A program made the position numbers and the translations under genes. The notes beneath the pieces are model-generated. The model searched no databases. It was not told the DNA's origin and saw only the letters and a list, made by a program, of their open reading frames with translations. A stretch of DNA of 64,000 nucleotides from Corynebacterium sp. 13CS0277 (GTDB lineage Bacteria > Actinomycetota > Actinomycetes > Mycobacteriales > Mycobacteriaceae): contig NZ_PPDL01000008.1 in assembly GCF_002994655.1 (NCBI RefSeq), forward strand, positions 62,001 through 126,000, written 5' to 3'. Of the stretch, positions 39,315 to 46,421 are shown piece after piece (the first letter of the stretch is position 1; every line of letters starts with the position of its first letter).

Positions 39315-40859
39315 CTACATCCCATCCGGGGGCATCAACCCCAAGGGGTCTCCCCCGCCGGCCTCCTCCGCGCGGATGCGCTGCACCTCGGTGGCACACT
39401 GCTCCGGCGTCCACTCCGGGTGCATCCGCTCCACGACGTACTCCGTCGACACCGCCCTAGCGTCCCGCAGCTCCCGCAGCGTCTGCGCCTTGTCCAGCTC
39501 CGTGTCCTGCACCGGCTCCGTCAGCGCCACGTTCACCGGCCGCGTCAACGGCGCGTACCCCCGCAGGGCAGCATCCACACCAACCCACGCGGTGACGAGC
39601 TGAGACAACCCAGCACGCCACATGCGGGCCTTCCGCCTCCACGTGTTCAGCGTCGCCGTGGACCGGGCACGAATCTCCGTCGCCGTCATCGCCCCCTGCC
39701 CCGGGTCCTGCCCCACCGTGATCGGCGACAGCCCCACCGCGTCGAACGCCCGCCGCGTCGCCACCTGCAAGGCCTGCTCGTACTCGGCTACACGCATCTG
39801 GAACTGGACCTGCTGAATCGTGGACCCACCATCCAGTCCCGTCGTAGCCAGCGGCCACACGTCACGCCCCCAGTCGAACGACAGGCCCCGCCCCGGCCCC
39901 GCATCCTGCATGTACTCCTCCGACACCAGCAGGCGGGCGCGGGCGGAATCCACCTCGTGTAGCAGGTCCGTGTAGATCTTGTCGATGTCTGCCCACACGT
40001 CGCCGGCGGCGGCGATATCGGACAACCCAAGGCCGCGCAGCTGCGGCCGGTCACGCCACGTCGGGTTGCCATCAATGTTGGGGATCAGTACCGCAGTCAT
40101 GTGGGCGGTACCCGTCCGCACCCCACCCTCGGCGTCGACAAGGTCGGCGAGGAACGCCGCGCTCGGGTGCTCCGTCAACGGCATCAGCTGCCCCAGGTTG
40201 TCCCCACTGCCCCGGTAGAGGGCGTAGTCAATCCGGCCGGGGGTGTGCCGCTGCAACAGCCTCCACACCCCACCCCGCCGGCCCTCGGGGTCCTCGAACG
40301 CATCCCAGAAAGTGATCGCCGCCGGCCGCCCATGCCGCCACTCCACCACACCCCGGTCGGCGTCCACCCACTCCACCCACGGGGTGGGCCGCACCTCGGT
40401 GTCCCACACCACCCGGCCAAACACCCACCCCAGGCCGGCGCAGTACATGGCGGCGCGGGTCAGCTGGGCCGCCCACTCGTCGGTGGTGGTCTCCTCGACG
40501 AGCAGCTGCTCCGCCTCCGCATTCGCCTCGTCCTCCGGGTGCAGGGTGATCGCCGGCGGGGTACCCACCAGCAGGTTCGCCGACGCGGCGCACACCGCCA
40601 ACGGCACCGGCAGATGCCGGTCAATCGTCGCCGACCCCGGGGTGCGGCGCGGCTTGCCGTACACCGCGCGGGCGGCCGCACCCCCGAGGCCACCGTTGAA
40701 CTGCCAGGGGGTGCTCGCCGCCTGCTGGCGTGGGGCACGGGCACGCGCCCGGATGCGGTCCATGTCGCCTGACAGCCAGGCACTGTCTGCGGCGATCTGG
40801 GTAAACGCGTCGGCAACAGCCTCCGGCGGCCACGGGGTGTTCGGTGCGGGCATACTCAT
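39315..40859 (-). CDS. Portal protein (SPP1 gp6-like)
   Basis: 514 aa, 30 nt before the MuF gene. Contains family segments such as NGGLGGAAARAVYGKP, LTRAAMYCAGLGWVFGRVVW and GLSPITVGQDPGQGAMTATE near the C-terminus. Portal dodecamers form the DNA channel. ATG 40859 is used (second Met two codons on); late motif copy 4 ends 26 nt upstream. Confidence 0.82.
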   Translation of the reverse strand: MSMPAPNTPWPPEAVADAFTQIAADSAWLSGDMDRIRARARAPRQQAASTPWQFNGGLGGAAARAVYGKPRRTPGSATIDRHLPVPLAVCAASANLLVGTPPAITLHPEDEANAEAEQLLVEETTTDEWAAQLTRAAMYCAGLGWVFGRVVWDTEVRPTPWVEWVDADRGVVEWRHGRPAAITFWDAFEDPEGRRGGVWRLLQRHTPGRIDYALYRGSGDNLGQLMPLTEHPSAAFLADLVDAEGGVRTGTAHMTAVLIPNIDGNPTWRDRPQLRGLGLSDIAAAGDVWADIDKIYTDLLHEVDSARARLLVSEEYMQDAGPGRGLSFDWGRDVWPLATTGLDGGSTIQQVQFQMRVAEYEQALQVATRRAFDAVGLSPITVGQDPGQGAMTATEIRARSTATLNTWRRKARMWRAGLSQLVTAWVGVDAALRGYAPLTRPVNVALTEPVQDTELDKAQTLRELRDARAVSTEYVVERMHPEWTPEQCATEVQRIRAEEAGGGDPLGLMPPDGM

Positions 40860-40884
40860 GCACCCACGGCACCACACACCCCAG

Positions 40885-40894
40885 TGCGGTCAGT
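40885..40894 (-). promoter_or_regulatory. Late motif copy 4 (ACTGACCGCA), upstream of portal
   Basis: Contains the TGA stop of the large terminase gene and lies 26 nt before the portal ATG. Shares about 30 nt of context with the endolysin copy. The distance to the start is the same as at the modification cassette. Confidence 0.5.
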
Positions 40895-42119
40895 CCCCCA
40901 GGGTGATGAACTTGCGCCACACGTGCCGGCACGACGCGACCGCGTACCTCAGGGCATCCACGTGGTCGTCGTTCTCCTTGATGGGGGCGTCCACACCCCG
41001 CGCAGCCTTCTTCGCATCCCACCGGTACGACGACAGCTCCCCCGGCAGGTGCTCGCACACGTCCGACACCACCAGCTGCCGGTTGACGAGCAGCGAGTCC
41101 ACCGTCCTGATGCCGTCCAGCACCCGGTTGTCGGCCTTGTGGGTGACGATGTGGCGGGCGCGCAGCTCCTCCCGGAACGACGCGGCCGCCGGGTCGCAGT
41201 AAATAAACCTTGGGGGTGCGGGGAGGCCCCGCAGCCACCGCTGCAAGTCGTCCGCGAGTTGGGCGTCAGTCAACCGGCGGTGCGCCCCCGTCTCCAAGTT
41301 CGGCGACCACTCGGCCACCACCCACAGGCGGCCGTCCACCCCCACCGCGAGCGCGTAGCCTGCTGTCGGGTGGTTGGTGCCGTAGTCGATGCCGACGGCG
41401 AGGATCTGCTCCAGCTCCGGCACCTGGGCATCCGGCACCAGCATCTGCTCAGGGTCCCAGCACTCGTACACCGCGCCCTCGGCGGCCACCCACTCCGCGA
41501 GAATCATCCGCCGGTAGAACAGTCCGGTGAAGGTGCGCTCCAGGCGCTCAACGTAGGAGCGGGGAAGCCACGGGTTGTCGTGCAGCAGGAACCGCTCGAC
41601 GTGAATGTCGGGGTCCGTGGCCCGGTCCACCACCGTGGTCTTCAAGTAGTGGGACCCGGTACCGGGGTTACACGTCGCCAGCAGCGACGACTCCGGCAAT
41701 GACAGGCGGGTGAGCAGCATGTCCCAAAACGACTGCGGCCACGTCACCGCCTCATCGCCAAGGCACGTCGCCACCGTCATGCCCTGAATCCGCTGCCAGG
41801 ACCGCTCGTCGGACGCGCCGATGACGGACACCTCCACCCCAAGGATTCGTGCCGTTGGCGCACCCTGCTTGTACTTGATGTGCGGGGCGACCACCGCGAA
41901 GTCGTCGTGCGACAGCAGCGGCACGAAAAGGTTCCGCCAGATTGTGTCGCGGCTGAACCCGACGATGATGACCGCCCCGTCCCCCTCGTGCCCCGCGATG
42001 CGGGCGAGCAGCCACCACAGCGACGCGTGGGTCTTGGAGGCGCGCACGCTGCCGTACCAGAGGTTCACGGGCGCGGTCGAGCGGGCGAGCGCCTGTTTCT
42101 GGCGGGCGGACAACGGCAC
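40890..42119 (-). CDS. Terminase large subunit
   Basis: 409-aa packaging motor of the PBSX/SPP1 type. Walker A-like GSVRASKT (about residues 23-30), Walker B-like ATCLGDEAV, a coupling segment SLLATCNPGTGSH, and an RNase-H nuclease domain with GIDYGTNHPT and KENDDHVDALRYA as the acidic metal-binding parts. GTG start, just after the small subunit stop. It cuts and pumps concatemeric DNA at the portal. Confidence 0.88.
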   Translation of the reverse strand: MPLSARQKQALARSTAPVNLWYGSVRASKTHASLWWLLARIAGHEGDGAVIIVGFSRDTIWRNLFVPLLSHDDFAVVAPHIKYKQGAPTARILGVEVSVIGASDERSWQRIQGMTVATCLGDEAVTWPQSFWDMLLTRLSLPESSLLATCNPGTGSHYLKTTVVDRATDPDIHVERFLLHDNPWLPRSYVERLERTFTGLFYRRMILAEWVAAEGAVYECWDPEQMLVPDAQVPELEQILAVGIDYGTNHPTAGYALAVGVDGRLWVVAEWSPNLETGAHRRLTDAQLADDLQRWLRGLPAPPRFIYCDPAAASFREELRARHIVTHKADNRVLDGIRTVDSLLVNRQLVVSDVCEHLPGELSSYRWDAKKAARGVDAPIKENDDHVDALRYAVASCRHVWRKFITLGD

Positions 42120-42121
42120 GT

Positions 42122-42568
42122 TTACTCCAGGGGGTCGGGCATCGGGTCAGGCAGGGTGGGGGTGTCGTCCAACTCCGGGGTGAAGGTGGCGACGGCATCC
42201 CGGATGGCCTCCCGCACGTCGACGGACGCCTCCACCTGGATGGAGTCGAGGCCTAGCAGGCGGGCGCGCCGCTCGATGATGCGCACCACCCTGTCGACGG
42301 CGCGGAGGTTGCCGCCCACCGCGTCCTCCCAGACTGCGCGTTGGAGGCGGTCGAGGCGGGCGAGTTCGAGTTGGCGGAGTTCAGTGGCCTCGGTGGCGGG
42401 GATAGCCCGGATTTCCCTGGCTATGTCTTTCCACGCGGTGCCCTGGCTGATGCCGAGCACCTGCCCGATTTCTGCGTAGGTTGCGCCTGCTAGGCGCATC
42501 TGTAGGGCGCGCTTTGCTCGTTCGGCGCGTTCGTGGTCTTTGGGTACGTTCTTTTTGCGTTTACCCAT
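42122..42568 (-). CDS. Terminase small subunit
   Basis: 148 aa with an N-terminal helix-turn-helix (MRLAGATYAEIGQVLGISQG, about 24-43) and a helical oligomerisation region (LERLDRLQ-type segment LELARLDRLQRAVWED). It recognises the packaging site and recruits the large subunit. The gene follows late motif copy 5 and the kinase gene. Confidence 0.8.
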   Translation of the reverse strand: MGKRKKNVPKDHERAERAKRALQMRLAGATYAEIGQVLGISQGTAWKDIAREIRAIPATEATELRQLELARLDRLQRAVWEDAVGGNLRAVDRVVRIIERRARLLGLDSIQVEASVDVREAIRDAVATFTPELDDTPTLPDPMPDPLE

Positions 42569-42640
42569 GGGGTTTGCCTTACTCCTTCTCCGGGGCTATC
42601 GGGCGCGTGTAGGCGTGAGGTATCCCAGCACCTTGGGGGG

Positions 42641-42650
42641 TGCGGTCAGG
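42641..42650 (-). promoter_or_regulatory. Late motif copy 5 (CCTGACCGCA), upstream of terminase
   Basis: Contains the TGA stop of the base-kinase gene and lies 73 nt before the small terminase ATG. The first base differs from the other copies. Confidence 0.5.
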
Positions 42651-43188
42651 TGCGGAGGATCGCGGCGATCGTGTCGGCTGCCGCGTCGGGGTGGGTGACG
42701 GTGTGGACGGTGACGCCTGCGGGCGGGCGGGCTGCGAGGTTACGGGCGGCGGTGGCGCGGCCTTTCGCCCAGGATTCGGATTGGGGGGTGGTGTGGTGGG
42801 CTGCTGCCCTGTCGAGCGCCCATTGCCGCGCGTGGGGGTTGTCGATGTAGACGAGGTGCGTGTCGTATCCGGCCTTGGTGGCGGTGGTGAGGAACTTCGC
42901 GTTGGCGAGGCGTGCGCCTTCGGCGAGGATGGTGGGGGGTTGTTCGGGGGCGTGTGTGAGGTAGTTGCAGGCGGCGGTGTTGGCGTTCATGGGGAGTGCG
43001 TCGGTCCCGGAGAAGGTGGGGCGTCGTGCGCCGAGTTCGATGCCCCAGAGTGTGCCGTTGTCGAAGAGTGCGTCGCGGGCGGGGTATTGGTCTTTGGGCA
43101 TGGGGGTGCGGTCGAGGTGGGCGGTGATGCGCCGCATGGTGGTGCTTTTGCCTGCGCCGGGCGGGCCGATGAGGTAGATGAGCTGCAT
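42646..43188 (-). CDS. P-loop DNA base kinase-like protein
   Basis: 180-aa P-loop kinase. Walker A is GPPGAGKST (residues 8-16). The segment ELGARRPTFSGTDALPMN and then TILAEGARLANAKF match the pattern of the phage P-loop kinases predicted by Iyer and colleagues to phosphorylate hydroxymethylated bases in DNA. It ends the four-gene modification cassette, five nt after the transferase. Predicted reaction: phosphorylation of the 5-hydroxymethyl group to activate it for substitution. Kinase fold is sure; DNA substrate is inferred from neighbours. Confidence 0.72.
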   Translation of the reverse strand: MQLIYLIGPPGAGKSTTMRRITAHLDRTPMPKDQYPARDALFDNGTLWGIELGARRPTFSGTDALPMNANTAACNYLTHAPEQPPTILAEGARLANAKFLTTATKAGYDTHLVYIDNPHARQWALDRAAAHHTTPQSESWAKGRATAARNLAARPPAGVTVHTVTHPDAAADTIAAILRT

Positions 43189-43193
43189 GGGGG

Positions 43194-44093
43194 TTAGTGT
43201 CGTTCGATCATGTGGCCGGTGTCGCGGTAGATGCGTCCGCGTGCGCGGTCTATGGTGTGGCGTCCGTGGAGTTCGCCGAGGTATTCGTGGGGGAAGGTGT
43301 TGCGGCGGACGTTGAGGGCGACTTCGGTGAGGGGGCTGGGCACTGCGGTGAGTTGTTCGAGTTGCTCGTCGATTTCCTGCCCGATGTAGTAGCGGCCTTT
43401 GTGGGCGGAGTGGAAGTTGCAGAGGCTGGTTTCGATGCGGGCGACGTCTGGTTGGCCGGCTGCGGCGCGGAGTTGCTCGGTGAGTGCGTCGAGGTGGCGG
43501 ATGGTCTCGGGGGTGTTGTCTTTCGGCTGGGGGCCGTAGATGTCTTGGAGGCCTTTGCGGGGGCCGGAGGAGCCGTCGTGGCAGGCGTCGGGGGCGTTGA
43601 TGGGGGTGCCGAGGCAGCAGGCGGACATTTCGGCGACCTTGTAGGCGAAGTAGCGGCCGTTTCCCCAGACGGCGAGGGCGCGGTTCATCATTTCTTGCCA
43701 GCCGCGTGTGCCGGTGTGGGGTGGGGTGAGCCACTGGATGGGGCCGCCGTGGTTGTCGATGTGGTGGAGGAGGCTGGTCCAGTGTTTGCGGAAGCGGGTG
43801 GGGACGCGGTGGTTTCGGCGTTCGGTGCCGGTGGGGTAGGCGAGGTGGGTGTCTGGGAGGTGTGGGCCGGGGCTTTCGGCGTAGGAGCGGAGGGTGCTGC
43901 CCATGTGGTAGAAGCCGGTGTGGCGGAGGAGGAGCCAGGCGGTGTGTTCGCGTGAGCCGAGGGCTTCGCCGACTCCGGTGATGACGGGGTAGTGGGGGTC
44001 GCTGTCGCCGGCGGCGAGTTGTTTGCGGTGCCATCGGACGAAGTCGGCTTGGCGTTGCTCGGTGGTTTGGTGCACAGGGAGGGTGCGGGGCAT
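43194..44093 (-). CDS. aGPT-PPlase / amino-acid:DNA transferase-like protein
   Basis: 299 aa, helical. Contains the pattern I recognise from the alpha-glutamyl/putrescinyl-thymine pyrophosphorylase superfamily: GNGRYFAYKVAEMSACCLG, then SSGPRKGLQDIYG, then ETSLCNFHSAHKGRYYIGQE with IDEQLE. In the thymine-hypermodification pathways these enzymes replace an activated (pyro)phosphate on a 5-hydroxymethyl base with an amino acid or polyamine. Starts at ATG 44093, 11 nt after the dioxygenase stop. The clade and the transferred group cannot be told by eye. Confidence 0.65.
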   Translation of the reverse strand: MPRTLPVHQTTEQRQADFVRWHRKQLAAGDSDPHYPVITGVGEALGSREHTAWLLLRHTGFYHMGSTLRSYAESPGPHLPDTHLAYPTGTERRNHRVPTRFRKHWTSLLHHIDNHGGPIQWLTPPHTGTRGWQEMMNRALAVWGNGRYFAYKVAEMSACCLGTPINAPDACHDGSSGPRKGLQDIYGPQPKDNTPETIRHLDALTEQLRAAAGQPDVARIETSLCNFHSAHKGRYYIGQEIDEQLEQLTAVPSPLTEVALNVRRNTFPHEYLGELHGRHTIDRARGRIYRDTGHMIERH

Positions 44094-44104
44094 GCGGGGT
44101 GTCC

Positions 44105-44953
44105 TTAGGTGGGGATGTTGTAGTCGCCGTTGGCGAGGCGTTGGGCCATGGCGCGTTCGCGTTCGGTGCGTTTGCGCTGGCCTCGTGCTGTTTCTTGGGC
44201 GTGGGTGAAGCAGTCTTTCATGCCTTGGAGCGCGTAGAACACGATGCTGTACCGGTAGGAGTCTTCGGTGAGGCGGGTGATGGGGGTGACTCCGTGGACG
44301 AGTTCTTTTCCTTTGAAGAAGCTCGCGGTGGAGTCTTGGCATGGGAGGACGAGGTCGTATTCGGGGAGGTGGAGGTGGCCGCCTCTGGTGTGGCGTCGGA
44401 GGACGGGCATGGCGGAGACGACGGGGTAGTTGAAGTTGTCGCGGTGGTATGGGAGTTGGGCGGTGTCGTTGATGACGCCGCTGGTCCAGAGTTTGGCTTC
44501 GCCCATTTTCCATTCTGGGAGGACGTCGGCGAGTTCGGTGCGGTCTTCGCGGACGAGTTCGGGGGAGTAGTCGGCGAGGAGGGCTGCGCATTGGTCGCCG
44601 ATGTGGTCGAGTTCGGTTTGGATGTCGGGGTGGTCGATGGTGGCGCGGGCGGTGTCGCAGTTTTCGCGGAGGCGGAGGGGGCGGCGGGGCCGGTAGCCGA
44701 AGGTTTGGGATCGGCTGTTGTAGTTGTTGGAGCGCTGGAGGGTGCCGAATTTGAGGGTGTGGAGTTGTTGGCGGAGGCGGGCTGCGCCGGTGATTTTGAG
44801 TTGGGCGGCGACGGGGCGGCCGGTGTCGGCGTCGAGGATGACGACGTTGCCTCTGACGGTGGGTTGGCGGTCGGGGACGGTGTCTCCGATGAGGGTGGAG
44901 GCTTCGTCGGGGCTGCAGACGCGTTTGGCGTGGAGGATGGTGTAGTCGGGCAT
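44105..44953 (-). CDS. TET/JBP-family 2-oxoglutarate/Fe(II) DNA dioxygenase
   Basis: 282 aa. The core has the TET/JBP iron signature HRDxxN at H170-R171-D172 (LPYHRDNFNYPVVSAM), the strand RGGHLHLPEYDLVLPCQD, the distal ligand H220 in ELVHGV, and R234 (SYRYSIVFY) for 2-oxoglutarate. These enzymes oxidise the 5-methyl group of thymine (JBP) or 5-methylcytosine (TET) in DNA. Four nt downstream of the ParB-like gene. All catalytic residues are present, so it should be active. The base it oxidises is not shown; no cytosine methyltransferase occurs in the window. Confidence 0.82.
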   Translation of the reverse strand: MPDYTILHAKRVCSPDEASTLIGDTVPDRQPTVRGNVVILDADTGRPVAAQLKITGAARLRQQLHTLKFGTLQRSNNYNSRSQTFGYRPRRPLRLRENCDTARATIDHPDIQTELDHIGDQCAALLADYSPELVREDRTELADVLPEWKMGEAKLWTSGVINDTAQLPYHRDNFNYPVVSAMPVLRRHTRGGHLHLPEYDLVLPCQDSTASFFKGKELVHGVTPITRLTEDSYRYSIVFYALQGMKDCFTHAQETARGQRKRTERERAMAQRLANGDYNIPT

Positions 44954-44957
44954 GGGG

Positions 44958-45743
44958 TTAGGGTTCCTGGGTGGGTGCGGGGGTGTTGTTGGCGGCGGCG
45001 AGGAGGTGGATGACGATGGCGGCGTTGGAGTCGTCGCAGTCGTCGTGGTTGGTGGCGTAGGCGGCGAGTTGTTCGACTACCCAGGTGTAGGTGTCGTAGT
45101 CGTAGCTGAGGACGAGCATGCGGCTGCCGCGTTCGGCGTAGGTGGCGGCTTTGTCGGCGTCGGAGTGGGAGGTGCTGAGGCCTTCGGCGAGGGGCGCGTT
45201 GGGGGCGCTGTCGATGGCGGCTTTGCTGGGGTCGATGGTGCCGTCGATTTCGGTGGCGACGGGGAGGGTGGGTGCGGTGGGGGGTTCGGGGAGGGTGTCT
45301 TCGGCGAGGGCGCGGAGGTCGTCGAGGTCGTCGTAGTTGTAGCCGGTGCCGTCGAGGTCGTGGTCGATGGATTCGAGGAGCTGGAGGAGGGTGTCGTCGT
45401 TGTAGGTGCCGAGGTCGGCGGTGCGGTTGTCTGCGAGGACGATGCGGGTGGCTGCTTCGTCGTCGACGTCGATCACCCAGCAGTCGATGGTGTGCCAGCG
45501 TTCGTCGTCGGGGTTGTTTTCGGCGAGGAGGCGGGCGGCGGCGAGGGTGTGGTTGCCTGCGAGGACTTCCATGGGGCGGCCGGTGTGGGTGCCCTTGTTG
45601 ACGACGATGGGCCGGTATTGGCCGTTGGCGGCGAGGCTGTCGGCGATGGCGGTGGTGTCGCCGCGTCGGGGGTTGCGGTGGTAGGTGTGGAGGTCGTTGA
45701 GGGGGTGGGTTTCGGGGCTGCCTGTGGTGTTGGGAGCGGTCAT
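44958..45743 (-). CDS. ParB-like nuclease-domain protein of the modification cassette
   Basis: 261 aa. Residues about 15-75 form a ParB/sulfiredoxin-type domain: YHRNPRRGD, IADSLAANGQYRPIVVNKG and EVLAGNHTLAAARLLA. The C-terminus is acidic and unrelated to ParB. ParB-domain proteins recur beside phage TET/JBP genes and may target or regulate modification. First gene of the cassette, 26 nt after late motif copy 6. No nearby parA or centromere repeats, so plasmid-type partition is unlikely. Confidence 0.75.
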   Translation of the reverse strand: MTAPNTTGSPETHPLNDLHTYHRNPRRGDTTAIADSLAANGQYRPIVVNKGTHTGRPMEVLAGNHTLAAARLLAENNPDDERWHTIDCWVIDVDDEAATRIVLADNRTADLGTYNDDTLLQLLESIDHDLDGTGYNYDDLDDLRALAEDTLPEPPTAPTLPVATEIDGTIDPSKAAIDSAPNAPLAEGLSTSHSDADKAATYAERGSRMLVLSYDYDTYTWVVEQLAAYATNHDDCDDSNAAIVIHLLAAANNTPAPTQEP

Positions 45744-45768
45744 GGCCGCATGGTGTCACGGGTGGGGG

Positions 45769-45778
45769 CGCGGTCAGT
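45769..45778 (-). promoter_or_regulatory. Late motif copy 6 (ACTGACCGCG), upstream of modification cassette
   Basis: Sits between the terminator at 45806-45837 and the ParB-like gene. The nearby sequence, ending CACCATGCGGC, closely matches the scaffold copy at 35729-35738. Confidence 0.55.
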
Positions 45779-45805
45779 TTGGCCGCCGGCGGGTGGCGCG
45801 GGCGT

Positions 45806-45837
45806 TAAAAAGCCCCCGCGTGGGGTTCGCGGGGGCT
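45806..45837 (-). terminator. Strong terminator of the small membrane-protein operon
   Basis: AGCCCCCGCG (45811-45820) pairs with CGCGGGGGCT (45828-45837); on the minus strand it is followed by TTTTTAA. The best intrinsic terminator in the window. Confidence 0.88.
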
Positions 45838-45851
45838 GAGGGGTGTGGGGG

Positions 45852-46046
45852 TTAGCGCTGCCAGTGGGTGATGGCACCGTAGAGGTAGCCGAGCATGATG
45901 ATGATTGGCACCAGCATCCACGCGGGGTAAATGTGGTGGGCGGCGACGCTGAGGCCGAAGTCTGCGAGGAGCCAGAGGGGGATGATCGAGAGGGCGAGAA
46001 TGGTGGCGTTGATGTTTTTCCGGGCGGGGCTGAGCGTGGTGGACAT
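45852..46046 (-). CDS. Small membrane protein, paralogue of a host gene next to attR
   Basis: 64 aa with two transmembrane helices (about 15-33 and 40-58). It shares LSPARK, IPLWLLADFGLSVAAH and a THWQR end with the host protein at 62491-62703. RBS GAAAGG lies upstream. Second gene of a two-gene operon behind an operator-bearing promoter. Function unknown for both copies. Confidence 0.75.
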   Translation of the reverse strand: MSTTLSPARKNINATILALSIIPLWLLADFGLSVAAHHIYPAWMLVPIIIMLGYLYGAITHWQR

Positions 46047-46142
46047 TTGGGGGTTCCTTTCGCTGGGGGCTATTCTGTTGCCCGGTGTGCCCTCCCCCGT
46101 AACGGGGGAGGGGCCGGCGGCTAGTCTGTCTTGGTTGGGAGT

Positions 46143-46322
46143 CTAGCCGTTTTCTTTTTCTTCGCGGCGGGCTTTCCGTTCTTCACGCTTTTCGGCGAGG
46201 GTCACGGAGCGGTCCTTGATGCGAAGTGCTCGGAAGGCGAGCCACAGACCTGCTACGGTCGTGATGGCTTTGCCGCCGAGTTCCAGGGCTTCTTTGACCT
46301 GGTTAAAGGTGTCAGGGTTCAT
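46143..46322 (-). CDS. Small protein with one membrane helix and charged tail
   Basis: 59 aa. A hydrophobic segment (ITTVAGLWLAFRAL, about 20-33) is followed by a very charged C-terminus (EKREERKARREEKENG). The start is well supported: AAAGGAGGTG stands six nt before ATG 46322, a near-perfect ribosome-binding site. First gene of its operon, about 26 nt from the -10. Function unknown. Confidence 0.7.
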   Translation of the reverse strand: MNPDTFNQVKEALELGGKAITTVAGLWLAFRALRIKDRSVTLAEKREERKARREEKENG

Positions 46323-46348
46323 GTTTCACCTCCTTTCTGATGTAACTT

Positions 46349-46377
46349 ATCTTAGCGCGTAGATTATCCGCAGGCAA
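46349..46377 (-). promoter_or_regulatory. Early-type promoter A with operator
   Basis: -35 TTGCCT (46372-46377), 17-nt spacer, -10 TAAGAT (46349-46354). The spacer is exactly the operator GCGCGTAGATTATCCGC (plus strand, 46355-46371), so a bound repressor would block RNA polymerase. Confidence 0.75.
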
Positions 46378-46421
46378 ACATCTCCCCTACCTCACCCTTC
46401 GCACCCCACCATGCGCCCCTT

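Noticed and set aside
44958..45743. ParB-like gene as a plasmid-partition system (phage-plasmid)
   Set aside because: No ParA-like ATPase or parS-type repeats nearby, while att sites and an integrase show chromosomal integration.
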